Part shown: one piece after another, positions 9,197-17,637 of the stretch
Layout: each line of letters starts with the position of its first letter
How positions within the stretch are numbered: position 1 is the first letter of the stretch
Assembly (NCBI RefSeq): GCF_019457535.1
Contig: NZ_CP080417.1
Coordinates: forward strand, 3,410,001 to 3,474,000
Direction: 5' to 3'
DNA length: 64,000 nt
Source of the DNA: Shewanella halotolerans
GTDB lineage: Bacteria; Pseudomonadota; Gammaproteobacteria; Enterobacterales; Shewanellaceae
Made by a program: the position numbers and the translations under genes
Notes under the pieces: model-generated
What the model saw: the letters and a program-made list of their open reading frames with translations, nothing else
What the model was told of the DNA's origin: nothing
The model's database searches: none

Positions 9197-9799
9197 TTAG
9201 TGATTCACCGGGATAGGCGTAAGCTCACCATTGTCGTCTATATTGGCACTGTTATTCAATCTTTGCTGCAGCATATGATCTTGAATATAGGTGTTGATGC
9301 GATGACGCTGCTCCATCACACGCTCATTGGTATAACTTTGATTCTGTTGTACCGGGCCAGTCTGTAGGCTCACAGGCGACGCGCTGCCAATCAGCGGACG
9401 GGTATTGAGCACTGGCATAGGAGCATCTTCGACGCCACCCTGATTATAATTCTGCACGCCGATCACGGCGACCAAGGCGACGCTGGCGGCGATGGCATAT
9501 TGACCAAACTGCTTAAACAGCGGAACCACACTCGCAAGTTGACGTTGAGGCGCCACCTCAGGCGTTTCGACACGCTTAGGCACAAGGATACTAGGCTCAA
9601 GCTCAATCGCTGCGGCAATGTTGGCACTGAGATCGAGATTGATCGCAGCGGGCAACTCACCACGCATAGCATCACCTATCATGTGATAATCACGCCACTT
9701 CTCATGTGAATCCGTATCGGCGGCGAGTTGCGCCAACTCCTGCTCGTCGATTTCACCATCAACGGCAGCGGAAACCCATTCCTGACCTAACTTATCCAT
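9197..9799 (-). CDS. rseA: Anti-sigma-E factor RseA
   Basis: Single-pass inner-membrane protein that sequesters RpoE. The N-terminal cytoplasmic domain (MDKLGQEWVSAAVDGEID) is the RseA sigma-binding fold. The membrane segment is at about residues 100-116 (QYAIAASVALVAVIGV), and the periplasmic tail is the target of DegS/RseP proteolysis. It starts 39 bases after the rpoE stop. Confidence 0.95.
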   Translation of the reverse strand: MDKLGQEWVSAAVDGEIDEQELAQLAADTDSHEKWRDYHMIGDAMRGELPAAINLDLSANIAAAIELEPSILVPKRVETPEVAPQRQLASVVPLFKQFGQYAIAASVALVAVIGVQNYNQGGVEDAPMPVLNTRPLIGSASPVSLQTGPVQQNQSYTNERVMEQRHRINTYIQDHMLQQRLNNSANIDDNGELTPIPVNH

Positions 9800-9838
9800 T
9801 TATCACCCATATAAATTTAGTGTATCGAATAAAATGCT

Positions 9839-10417
9839 TCATCGTTCCAGCAAAGGCTGCAACTTCTTGTCGATGGCTTCACGCGCCCTAAAGATACGTG
9901 AACGCACTGTGCCCACTGGACACTCCATCACATTGGCAATCTCTTCATAACTCATGCCATCGAGCTCACGCAGAGAGATAGCCATCTTCAATTCTTCCGG
10001 CAAGGTATCGAGCGTATCGAAGACCACTTTCTGAATCTCATCTGACAACATGAGACGCTCAGGGGAGGCAAACTCCTTTAGCGCATCACTGCCGTCGTAA
10101 TATTCGGCCTCTTCCGCATCGACATCGTTGGCAGGCGCTCGCCTACCCTGTGCCACTAAATGATTTTTCGCAGTATTGACTGCGATGCGATACAACCAAG
10201 TATAAAACGCACTCTCACCCCTAAAGTTAGGCAACGCACGATAAGCTTTGATAAAGGCTTCCTGTGCCACATCTGCCACGTCGGCCTGATTACGCACATA
10301 ACGGGCAATCAGATTAATCACTTTGCTCTGGTATTTATGTACCAGCAGGTTAAAAGCGTTTTTATCTCCTTGTTGCACTCGCTCAACGAGTTGTTGATCA
10401 CTTATCTGTCCACTCAT
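9839..10417 (-). CDS. rpoE: RNA polymerase sigma-E factor
   Basis: Extracytoplasmic-stress ECF sigma factor of 192 residues. Region 2 (YVRNQADVADVAQEAFIKAYRAL ... TWLYRIAVNTAKN) and region 4 (LREL DGMSYEEIANVMECPVGTVRSRIFRAREAI) are both complete. It leads the rpoE-rseA-rseB-rseC operon. A sigma-E-type promoter lies upstream, indicating autoregulation. It diverges from nadB. Confidence 0.98.
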   Translation of the reverse strand: MSGQISDQQLVERVQQGDKNAFNLLVHKYQSKVINLIARYVRNQADVADVAQEAFIKAYRALPNFRGESAFYTWLYRIAVNTAKNHLVAQGRRAPANDVDAEEAEYYDGSDALKEFASPERLMLSDEIQKVVFDTLDTLPEELKMAISLRELDGMSYEEIANVMECPVGTVRSRIFRAREAIDKKLQPLLER

Positions 10418-10480
10418 CCGAGCCGACTACTCCTAAATCTAAAATGCTGATTTCTCAGTCGCTCGAATCATATTCACATA

Positions 10481-10508
10481 TGTAGACTAGCCCACATCGA
10501 AAAAGTTC
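10481..10508 (-). promoter_or_regulatory. Sigma-E-type promoter for rpoE
   Basis: On the minus strand GAACTT is followed by 16 bases and TCTACA. This matches the sigma-E consensus GGAACTT-N16-TCtnA, placed about 65 bases upstream of the rpoE ATG. It is the expected autoregulatory promoter, seen from sequence only. Confidence 0.75.
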
Positions 10509-10616
10509 TAAAAAAAATTGCGATATCCACATTTATTTTCTACGGCGAGATCAGTATCCATAAATGGCGTCTTGGTTTACCATAGACAATACTCGCATAA
10601 CTTACCATGATACCTG

Positions 10617-12230
10617 ATGAAACAAGTAGTTGAACATCAATCTGACGTTTTGGTTATCGGCAGCGGGGCTGCTGGTCTGACTTTAGCGCTACATCTGGCT
10701 GAAAAATCAAACGTTATCTTACTCTCAAAAGGCCCACTCAGCGAAGGCTCAACCTACTACGCCCAGGGCGGTATCGCGTCAGTGTTCGATGAAGAGGATA
10801 CCATCGAATCTCACGTCACCGATACCTTGATCGCCGGGGCCGGGTTATGCGATGAAGAAGTTGTGACCTTTACCGCCGAAAACGCCAAGAGCGCCATGGA
10901 GTGGTTGATTCACTGCGGCGTCGCCTTCGATAAAGAAGAAACCGCCGACGGCGATGAAAGCAAGGCGCCCTATCATCTGACCCGCGAAGGTGGCCATAGC
11001 CACAGACGCATCCTGCACGCGGCCGATGCCACGGGTAAAGAGGTGCAGGTGACGCTACAGGAGCGTGCCCTGAGTCACCCCAACATCAAGGTACTGGAGC
11101 GCTACAACGCCATCGACCTTATCACCACACGTAAGCTCAAGCGCCCGGGCAACCGCGTCCTCGGCGCCTATGTGTGGAACCGTAACGAAGAGCATGTTGA
11201 AACCGTTAAGGCTCGCTTCGTCGCACTGGCCACAGGTGGCAGCTCTAAGGTGTACCAATATACCTCTAACCCAGATATCGCCTCGGGCGATGGCATCGCC
11301 ATGGCCTGGCGCTCGGGCTGCCGGGTGGCCAACATGGAGTTCAACCAGTTCCACCCCACCTGTCTATACCACGCCGATGCCCGCAACTTTTTGTTGACCG
11401 AGGCACTGCGCGGTGAAGGCGCCTACCTTAAGCGTCCCGATGGCAGCCGCTTCATGCCGGACTTCGACGAGCGCGGCGAGCTCGCGCCTCGCGACATCGT
11501 TGCACGCGCCATCGACTATGAGATGAAACGCTTAGGTGTCGACTGTGTCTACCTAGATATCAGCCACAAGCCGGCCGACTTTGTCATCAAGCACTTCCCC
11601 ACTATCTATAGACGCTGTCTGGAACTGGGCATAGATATCACCAAAGATGCTATCCCTGTGGTACCGGCAGCCCACTATACCTGCGGCGGCGTGATGACAG
11701 ACCTGCATGGTCAGACAGATCTCAATGGGCTCTACGCCATCGGCGAAGTGGCCTATACCGGTCTGCACGGCGCGAACCGTCTGGCCAGCAACTCGCTGCT
11801 TGAGTGTCTGGTGTTTGCCCGCGCGGCAGCCGAAGATATCGAGAGCCAGCTGGCCAAGATCCCTATGCCGGGTACCCTGCCCGCCTGGGATGAGAGTAAG
11901 GTATCGAACTCGGATGAAGAGGTAGTGATCGCCCACAACTGGCACGAGCTACGTCTGTTCATGTGGGACTATGTGGGGATTGTGCGTTCAGACAAGCGCC
12001 TCGAACGCGCCCTGCGCCGCTGCGCCATGCTGCAGCAGGAGATCCAGGAGTACTACAGCAACTTCCGCGTGAGTAACAACTTACTCGAGCTGCGTAACCT
12101 GGTCCAGGTCGCTGAGCTGATCATCCGCTGCGCCATGGAGCGTAAGGAAAGCCGCGGCCTACATTACAATATCGACCATCCCAACAAGAGTAATAATCCG
12201 CTACCAACCATATTGCATCCAGAGCAATAG
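10617..12230 (+). CDS. nadB: L-aspartate oxidase
   Basis: FAD enzyme oxidising L-aspartate to iminoaspartate, the first step of de novo NAD synthesis. The dinucleotide fold VLVIGSGAAGLTLALHLAE is at residues 12-30, with SGSTYYAQGGIA-like (EGSTYYAQGGIA) and HTCGGVMTD-like (YTCGGVMTD) motifs and HGANRLASNSLLE further on. The 537-residue length is typical. It diverges from rpoE, an arrangement also seen in E. coli. The Shine-Dalgarno sequence before its ATG is weak. Confidence 0.98.
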   Translation: MKQVVEHQSDVLVIGSGAAGLTLALHLAEKSNVILLSKGPLSEGSTYYAQGGIASVFDEEDTIESHVTDTLIAGAGLCDEEVVTFTAENAKSAMEWLIHCGVAFDKEETADGDESKAPYHLTREGGHSHRRILHAADATGKEVQVTLQERALSHPNIKVLERYNAIDLITTRKLKRPGNRVLGAYVWNRNEEHVETVKARFVALATGGSSKVYQYTSNPDIASGDGIAMAWRSGCRVANMEFNQFHPTCLYHADARNFLLTEALRGEGAYLKRPDGSRFMPDFDERGELAPRDIVARAIDYEMKRLGVDCVYLDISHKPADFVIKHFPTIYRRCLELGIDITKDAIPVVPAAHYTCGGVMTDLHGQTDLNGLYAIGEVAYTGLHGANRLASNSLLECLVFARAAAEDIESQLAKIPMPGTLPAWDESKVSNSDEEVVIAHNWHELRLFMWDYVGIVRSDKRLERALRRCAMLQQEIQEYYSNFRVSNNLLELRNLVQVAELIIRCAMERKESRGLHYNIDHPNKSNNPLPTILHPEQ

Positions 12231-12241
12231 CGGTAAGGGCG

Positions 12242-12697
12242 TTAGCCAAATCTCAGTAGCAGGCGACACAGGTGCCGATAACCTGTGTCGTCAAACATAT
12301 CCCGCCATAAGATAACCAGGCGTTTCTGCTCTCCCTCGTATAACCAGAACAACACTACCAAGGGGCTCACCCAAATCCTGCGATAACTAAGCTGTTGTTC
12401 GATTGCTTCGTCAACCTGCTGCACTTGCGTATGCGAATCTAACTCGTCGTGGATAAAACCAATTCTGCCCGACTCATCCAGCCAAAAGGCTAGAGACCAA
12501 CGTCTTAGCGCAATAAACTGATAGAGGAAGAAAGTGATTGTAGCCGTTAACAGGCCATACTTGAGGGTGAGAAACCAGAGAGAGGCAATTGGCGGCCAGA
12601 CCAGAAAAGCACTCAGGCACAGGGCCGCAAAACAGACCAGCGAGAGTCGCTGGTCGAAGGAGACTGTCAGGTGAAAGTTATGGCGCCGCCCGGCCAC
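12242..12697 (-). CDS. ygfX: YgfX-family membrane protein
   Basis: Small inner-membrane protein encoded with sdhE in enterobacteria; in E. coli the pair has been described as CptA/CptB. I choose a GTG at 12697, which overlaps the end of sdhE and gives a 151-residue protein with two membrane segments (about residues 18-55) followed by a soluble domain. An in-frame ATG at 12781 would put 28 implausible residues inside sdhE. The family assignment rests on the position after sdhE and the two-helix topology. Confidence 0.7.
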   Translation of the reverse strand: MAGRRHNFHLTVSFDQRLSLVCFAALCLSAFLVWPPIASLWFLTLKYGLLTATITFFLYQFIALRRWSLAFWLDESGRIGFIHDELDSHTQVQQVDEAIEQQLSYRRIWVSPLVVLFWLYEGEQKRLVILWRDMFDDTGYRHLCRLLLRFG

Positions 12698-12929
12698 GAA
12701 CTTTGACCACCATGTCGGCGAGCTGCGGGTCTGGACAGGCCTCATGGCCCATAAACCAGGCAAACAACTCAGGATCTTCACACTCTAACAGACGAACGAA
12801 AACCGCCTTATCATCTATAGACAGCTGTTCATATTGGGTCTCAACAAAGGGTTGAAACAATACATCAAGCTCTAACATGCCCCGTCGGCACGCCCATCTT
12901 ACTCTGGCTATGTTCATTGGCTCTGACAC
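12678..12929 (-). CDS. sdhE: FAD assembly factor SdhE
   Basis: Small protein (83 residues) that promotes covalent attachment of FAD to succinate dehydrogenase and fumarate reductase. The diagnostic RGxxE motif is present as R16-G17-M18-L19-E20 within RWACRRGMLELD, and the EDPELFAWFMGH stretch is conserved. It is upstream of and overlaps ygfX, and converges on nadB. Confidence 0.92.
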   Translation of the reverse strand: MSEPMNIARVRWACRRGMLELDVLFQPFVETQYEQLSIDDKAVFVRLLECEDPELFAWFMGHEACPDPQLADMVVKVRGRAAP

Positions 12930-12993
12930 ACAACTACTCCCTTATTTTCGATTGGCGATAGTGTACCAGTTAGGCCGCCGGCTTCACACCGTT

Positions 12994-13905
12994 TTATAAC
13001 CGCTCCACCTCGAGATCCTTACCGGCGAAGAGATCGCTAAAGTCGGTTTCCAGCAGGGATTTTACCGCCGGATGTTGGATCATCCGCTCGGCAAACATCA
13101 CATGGTAGACCTCCTTGATATCGTCAGTCTCACCCAGAATCTGCATATCGTGGGCGAGAATATCCTGCTTATAGATAGATGGCGCCACGAAAATACCCTG
13201 CTTGAAGAAGCCAAATGCCTTCATCATGGCCGCATCATCGAACTCGCCGAGTATGGTGACATCCAGGCCATTCTCATCGAACCAGTGATGTAGTTGCTGG
13301 CCGAGCGAGGTGCGCTTGCCCGGGATCAACAACTTGCCCTCCTCCAGACAGGCGGGAAAGGGTTTGTCATAGGTGGTCGAAGAGAAAAACGCCACGCCGC
13401 ACTCGCCAAGCTTCTTCGATAGGATCTCCGGATACTTGAGCGACTCTCCGGCGCAGTCGGATAAGATCATATCCAGCTTGTGGGCCCTTAAGCGCTCCAT
13501 CAGGCTCTCGTGGGTCGCCTCATAACAGGCTAGATGCATGGAGCCATCGCTGGGCACAACCGAGAGCAGCACCCGACTGGCTAGCGCCTTAGAGAGTGCA
13601 TCGGCGATACCCACCTCAAACAAGATATTATTATCCTTTTGATAATTCAGGATATCTAACATCTCATAGCTCAGGCTGAACATCTTATCGGCGTAGCGAA
13701 AGACCAGTTCGCCCAGCTCGGTGGGCTCGAGATTACGCCCCACCCGCTTAAACAGGGTGCCGTTGAGGCGCTGCTCGAGTACGCGGATCTGCCCTGTTAC
13801 CGTTTGCGGGGTCAAACATAAGGTTTCGGCGGCCTTGGCCACCGAGCCCTTCTTATGCACCATCCAGAAATAATAGAGATGGTTATAGTTCAGATGCGAC
13901 ATCAA
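12994..13905 (-). CDS. nhaR: LysR-type transcriptional activator NhaR
   Basis: Sodium-responsive LysR activator of nhaA in enterobacteria. The N-terminal helix-turn-helix (NYNHLYYFWMVHKKGSVAKAAETLCLTPQTVTGQI) is characteristic of NhaR, and the 303-residue length is normal. It is the third gene of a leftward nhaA-(small gene)-nhaR set, 17 bases after the small gene, so activator and target are probably co-transcribed. Confidence 0.93.
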   Translation of the reverse strand: MMSHLNYNHLYYFWMVHKKGSVAKAAETLCLTPQTVTGQIRVLEQRLNGTLFKRVGRNLEPTELGELVFRYADKMFSLSYEMLDILNYQKDNNILFEVGIADALSKALASRVLLSVVPSDGSMHLACYEATHESLMERLRAHKLDMILSDCAGESLKYPEILSKKLGECGVAFFSSTTYDKPFPACLEEGKLLIPGKRTSLGQQLHHWFDENGLDVTILGEFDDAAMMKAFGFFKQGIFVAPSIYKQDILAHDMQILGETDDIKEVYHVMFAERMIQHPAVKSLLETDFSDLFAGKDLEVERL

Positions 13906-13922
13906 GGCTCGCGTCTCTCCTG

Positions 13923-14306
13923 CTATTTAAGACGTTGGCAATCCATCATGTTGTACATGACTTCGCTTAGCGTCTCTATCGAGTCTACCTTGCCCATATC
14001 CAAGGCCTCAGAAAGTCCCTGCACCAGGCTGTCGCGATCGGGCAGGCGTCCCTCGCAGTAGGTACGATTAGCCTCTTCAAAGCGCTTGCCACTGCGGTAC
14101 TTGAGAGCACGGGACTCATACCCATTAGTCTCGACCCGCTTGCCCATCGCATTAGGCTTAAACATGAGGGCACCGTCGACAACCCCCTCCAAGTAATACT
14201 GACAGGCGACGCTGTTGACATCTTTATCGCACGCCTCTAGCTGGCTGGCATAGGCGCCCCCGGTCAAGCCGAATGAGAGCATGAGTGTCACGACGAGTTT
14301 TTTCAT
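13923..14306 (-). CDS. Small secreted protein between nhaA and nhaR
   Basis: A 127-residue protein with a clear signal peptide (MKKLVVTLMLSFGLTGGAYA) and four cysteines in the mature part (in EACDKD, VACQYY, TYCEGR and MDCQRL), suggesting two periplasmic disulfides. The spacing CxYYLEGVVDGA ... CEGRLPDRDSLVQGLSEAL resembles the Rap1a/Tai immunity-type fold, but this is a weak impression. Its ATG overlaps the nhaA stop (ATGA), so it is translationally coupled to the antiporter. Function unknown. Confidence 0.8.
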   Translation of the reverse strand: MKKLVVTLMLSFGLTGGAYASQLEACDKDVNSVACQYYLEGVVDGALMFKPNAMGKRVETNGYESRALKYRSGKRFEEANRTYCEGRLPDRDSLVQGLSEALDMGKVDSIETLSEVMYNMMDCQRLK

Positions 14307-15478
14307 GATTTTTCTCCTTTCTCTGGAAGCACCTTAGATAACCAAAAATATCCTATCACCGCCGACATGATCGACCCGGTCAGAATGCCAAGCCGTGCCA
14401 GATCGCCGTAAGCCTCGCCATCGCCGATAAAGGCCAGGGATGAGATGAACATCGACATGGTAAAGCCGATACCGCACATCACGGCCACGGGGGCGATATG
14501 ACGCCAGCCCATGCCATCTGGCAATGCAGCCAGCTTAAGCTTGACCGCCACGAAGCTAAACAGCAGTACCCCAAGCGGTTTACCCAGCAGTAGGCCAAGA
14601 GCGATACCCACAGGCACAGGAGATAACAGATCCCCAAGGCTCATGCCCGACAGATCGACCCCGGCATTGGCAAAGGCAAAGATAGGCAATATGACAAAGG
14701 TGCTCCATGGGTGCAGGCTATGCTCAAGATGTTCTGACGGTGAGCTACCATCTTTGGCCCGCAGCGGAATACAGAATGCGATGATCACACCGGCCAGGGT
14801 AGCGTGTACCCCAGATTTGAGCACGGCGATCCAGAGGATCAGGCCCACCACCCCATAAGGAGCAAGCGCGGTCACGCCCTTACGATTTAGCCCCACCAAG
14901 ATCACTATCGCCAGCGCAGCAACCACTAAGCTGATGGCAGAGAGATCTGTGCTATAGAACATGGCGATGATCACCACTACGCCCAGGTCATCTATGATGG
15001 CCAGCGCCAGCAGGAAGACCTTAAGCGCCACCGGCACTCGGCTACCCAGCAGCGCCATGATACCCAGCGCGAAGGCAATATCGGTCGCGGCAGGAATAGC
15101 CCAGCCCGCCTGGGTAATAGGATCTGCATAATTAAAGATCAAGTAGATCGCTGCGGGGAAGATCATGCCACCTATGGCGGCAAAGGTTGGCAAGGATGCC
15201 TGCTCGCGGCTCGACAATGCGCCTTCCAGCAACTCACGCTTCACTTCCAGGCCGATCAACATGAAGAACAGCGCCATCAGGCCGTCGTTAATCCAGTGGA
15301 TCAGCGTCTTATCAATATCCAGACTGCCCACACGCACCTGCATCTCTGTGTGCAGGAAGCCTTGATACAGACCTGATAGCGGGGAGTTCGCCATTATCAT
15401 CGCCAAGATAACGGCCGCCATCAATAAGATGCCACCGGCCGATTCCTGGCTCAGAAAATTTCTAATCGCCTTTTCCAT
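14303..15478 (-). CDS. nhaA: Na+/H+ antiporter NhaA
   Basis: Electrogenic sodium/proton antiporter of the inner membrane. The key residues fall at the same positions as in E. coli NhaA: Asp133 in ATDIAFALG and Asp163-Asp164 in AIIDDLGVV. The 391-residue length and the N-terminal FLSQESAGGILLM are typical. It leads the nhaA-small gene-nhaR unit. A perfect CRP-type palindrome lies about 180 bases upstream. Confidence 0.98.
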   Translation of the reverse strand: MEKAIRNFLSQESAGGILLMAAVILAMIMANSPLSGLYQGFLHTEMQVRVGSLDIDKTLIHWINDGLMALFFMLIGLEVKRELLEGALSSREQASLPTFAAIGGMIFPAAIYLIFNYADPITQAGWAIPAATDIAFALGIMALLGSRVPVALKVFLLALAIIDDLGVVVIIAMFYSTDLSAISLVVAALAIVILVGLNRKGVTALAPYGVVGLILWIAVLKSGVHATLAGVIIAFCIPLRAKDGSSPSEHLEHSLHPWSTFVILPIFAFANAGVDLSGMSLGDLLSPVPVGIALGLLLGKPLGVLLFSFVAVKLKLAALPDGMGWRHIAPVAVMCGIGFTMSMFISSLAFIGDGEAYGDLARLGILTGSIMSAVIGYFWLSKVLPEKGEKS

Positions 15479-15652
15479 AAATAAACTCCAAAAACACTTA
15501 ATGTATTGAGTCTAGCGGAATGCAACCTAGCTGAATAATCGTTTGCATCGGCATTAAACATCGGTAATTCCGAGGTATTAAGTGTAGTCAGTCACCGCTG
15601 ACTAATCAATAGCATGCAGTTTTACTTAGCGGGAGTGGCGATTAAAACCATA

Positions 15653-15668
15653 TGTGACAGGGATCACA
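15653..15668. promoter_or_regulatory. CRP-type binding site upstream of nhaA
   Basis: The palindrome TGTGA-N6-TCACA is a perfect match to the CRP core consensus. It lies in the 306-base gap between nhaA and thyA, 175 bases upstream of the nhaA start, and on the far side of the thyA terminator, so nhaA is the likely target. Otherwise the gap holds only the thyA terminator and AT-rich DNA. Confidence 0.65.
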
Positions 15669-15716
15669 GGCAGATTAAGATTGAAAGGGAGATTTTTTAT
15701 GCAGAATAAATTAATA

Positions 15717-15749
15717 AAGCGCGGCGACTCACAAAGAGTCTGCCGCGCC
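15717..15749 (-). terminator. Rho-independent terminator after thyA
   Basis: Minus strand: stem GCGCGGCAGACTC / GAGTCGCCGCGC with a short loop, followed by the T-rich TTTATTAATTTATT, about 35 bases past the thyA stop. Confidence 0.75.
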
Positions 15750-15784
15750 TTACCTCAGAAATTCCTCAGTCTTAAGGATGACAC

Positions 15785-16636
15785 TTAAACAGAGAAGGGA
15801 TACTGAATCGCCTCGTGGTGCTGATAACCAGTCACCTCGAAATCGTCCATGGTGACCCAGGTCTCGAGATCTTCCAGCGACTTGATATCCGGATTGATGC
15901 TTAGCTTAGGCGACGGGAAGGGCTCGCGCTTAAGCTGCACCTCCTGCATCAGGGGTAACTGATCTTCATAGATGTGCGCATTGACTATCTTATGGTAGGC
16001 CTTACCCGGTTTGTGACCTGTGATCTGCGCCACAATCGCCAGCAGGGCAAACACCTGCACCTGATTGAAGTTTAGCCCTAGGGGAACGTCGCAGGAGCGC
16101 TGGAAACTGTTGAGGTATAAGGTATCGCCCAGCAAAGAGAAGTTATGGGTGTGCATGCAGGGACGCAGACAGCCCATATGAAATTCACCTGGATTGTAGA
16201 AGCTTAAGATCTCGCCGCGATCATCGACTCCTTTAGACAGGTTGTCGATTATCTTTCTTAGCTGATCTACTGTGCCGCCATCTGGCTTTGCCCAGGCTCT
16301 GCCCTGCACCCCGTAAACCCGGCCCATATCGTCATGACCCTTACGGTGAGGGTTATTCAGCCAAGCGCTGTTTTCATTGGCGTTGGCATCCCAGGTCTTG
16401 GCGCCCAATTTTCTGAAGTCGGCGGCATTGTCATAGCCCCTGAGGTAACCCAGCAGCTCGGCAATCGCCCCCTTCCAGAAACTCTTACGCGTGGTGATCA
16501 GGGGAAACTCGTTGGCGGCCACATCATATTCCAGATCGGCATTGATCACGGTTAAACAGCGCTTTCCCGTGCGCTCGTTTTCAACCCAGACGCCCTCATT
16601 GATGATTCGTTCACATAATGCCAAATACTGTTTCAT
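15785..16636 (-). CDS. thyA: Thymidylate synthase
   Basis: Methylates dUMP to dTMP with methylenetetrahydrofolate. The catalytic Cys160 lies in MGCLRPCMHTHNF and is followed by QRSCDVPLGLNFNQ. At 283 residues it is the longer form found in Vibrio and relatives; E. coli ThyA has 264. In most gammaproteobacteria lgt lies directly upstream; here the upstream neighbour is a TSUP permease gene after 115 bases. Confidence 0.97.
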   Translation of the reverse strand: MKQYLALCERIINEGVWVENERTGKRCLTVINADLEYDVAANEFPLITTRKSFWKGAIAELLGYLRGYDNAADFRKLGAKTWDANANENSAWLNNPHRKGHDDMGRVYGVQGRAWAKPDGGTVDQLRKIIDNLSKGVDDRGEILSFYNPGEFHMGCLRPCMHTHNFSLLGDTLYLNSFQRSCDVPLGLNFNQVQVFALLAIVAQITGHKPGKAYHKIVNAHIYEDQLPLMQEVQLKREPFPSPKLSINPDIKSLEDLETWVTMDDFEVTGYQHHEAIQYPFSV

Positions 16637-16751
16637 CTTATCCTACTTATCATTGTTGCTTGGATGGGGACTTTAGCGCCCTTCCCTAATCGAGTCTTAA
16701 TCTAGCTTTAGCCGAGCCTTTGTTCTATCAACCGCTTTTTTACGGCCATCT

Positions 16752-17546
16752 CTAGCTGAGGGCTAACTTGATCCCGGTAAAGAATAACATGATGGCGAAG
16801 ATTTTCTTCAATCTTGCCGTGGGCCAGACACTGGCCGCCTTCGCCCCCAGTGGCGCCGTCAACATAGAGGTGCAGACGATGCCGAACAAGGCGGGTAGAT
16901 AGATATAGCCTAGGGTGTATTCGGGCAGCCCTTGAGTCGCCCAGCCAGCAAACACATAGCTGAGACTACCAAACAGGGCGATCATCAGCCCTGTCACCGA
17001 GGAGAAACCTATGGCGTGGCGCATCTGCACGCCGCACCAGGTCAAAAATGGGATAAACAAGATGCCGCCGCCTATGCCCATTAGTGCGGCTATGATGGCG
17101 ACAAACATTGCGGTAACAAACAGAGAGGGACTCGCGGGTAAGCTACGCTCGCCCTCTGCCGCCTTAAAGGGAAACACCATCTGCAGCGCCATCAACACCA
17201 AGAAACCAGCAAATACCTGCTTGAGTAGCTGAGCAGAAAACAGCGAGGAGATAAAACCTGCGGACAGGGCACCAACTATTAAGCCCGGCAGCATGATGGT
17301 GAGTAGATGCCAGGGAATATTACCGCGGGCATGATGAGCCCGGGCAGATGAGGCCCCGGTTAGAATGATCGCCGCCAGCGAGGTGGCAATAGCCACATGG
17401 GTCAAATGCTCAGGCACCACGCCCGCCATGGGCAGAAGAAACAGCAATACAGGTACGGCTATCACGCCACCGCCAATGCCTAACAGGCCCGCCATAAAAC
17501 CGATGAAGGCCCCCAGGGCAATACAACTGACAACTATGGTGAACAT
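16752..17546 (-). CDS. TSUP (TauE/SafE) family permease
   Basis: A 264-residue integral membrane protein of the sulfite exporter TauE/SafE family. It has about eight hydrophobic segments and the two family repeats GFMAGLLGIGGGVIAVPVLL (residues 16-35) and IIAALMGIGGGILFIPFLTW. Members move sulfur-containing or organic anions, and the substrate cannot be predicted. It lies between ptsP and thyA on the same strand. Confidence 0.9.
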   Translation of the reverse strand: MFTIVVSCIALGAFIGFMAGLLGIGGGVIAVPVLLFLLPMAGVVPEHLTHVAIATSLAAIILTGASSARAHHARGNIPWHLLTIMLPGLIVGALSAGFISSLFSAQLLKQVFAGFLVLMALQMVFPFKAAEGERSLPASPSLFVTAMFVAIIAALMGIGGGILFIPFLTWCGVQMRHAIGFSSVTGLMIALFGSLSYVFAGWATQGLPEYTLGYIYLPALFGIVCTSMLTAPLGAKAASVWPTARLKKIFAIMLFFTGIKLALS

Positions 17547-17637
17547 GTAACCTCGACGGCAGTGGCGAAAGGAGGCATTAGCTTAAAGGAATTACCGACA
17601 GATTGAAATTGCCTAACGCTCACAGAGAGAAACTCAC

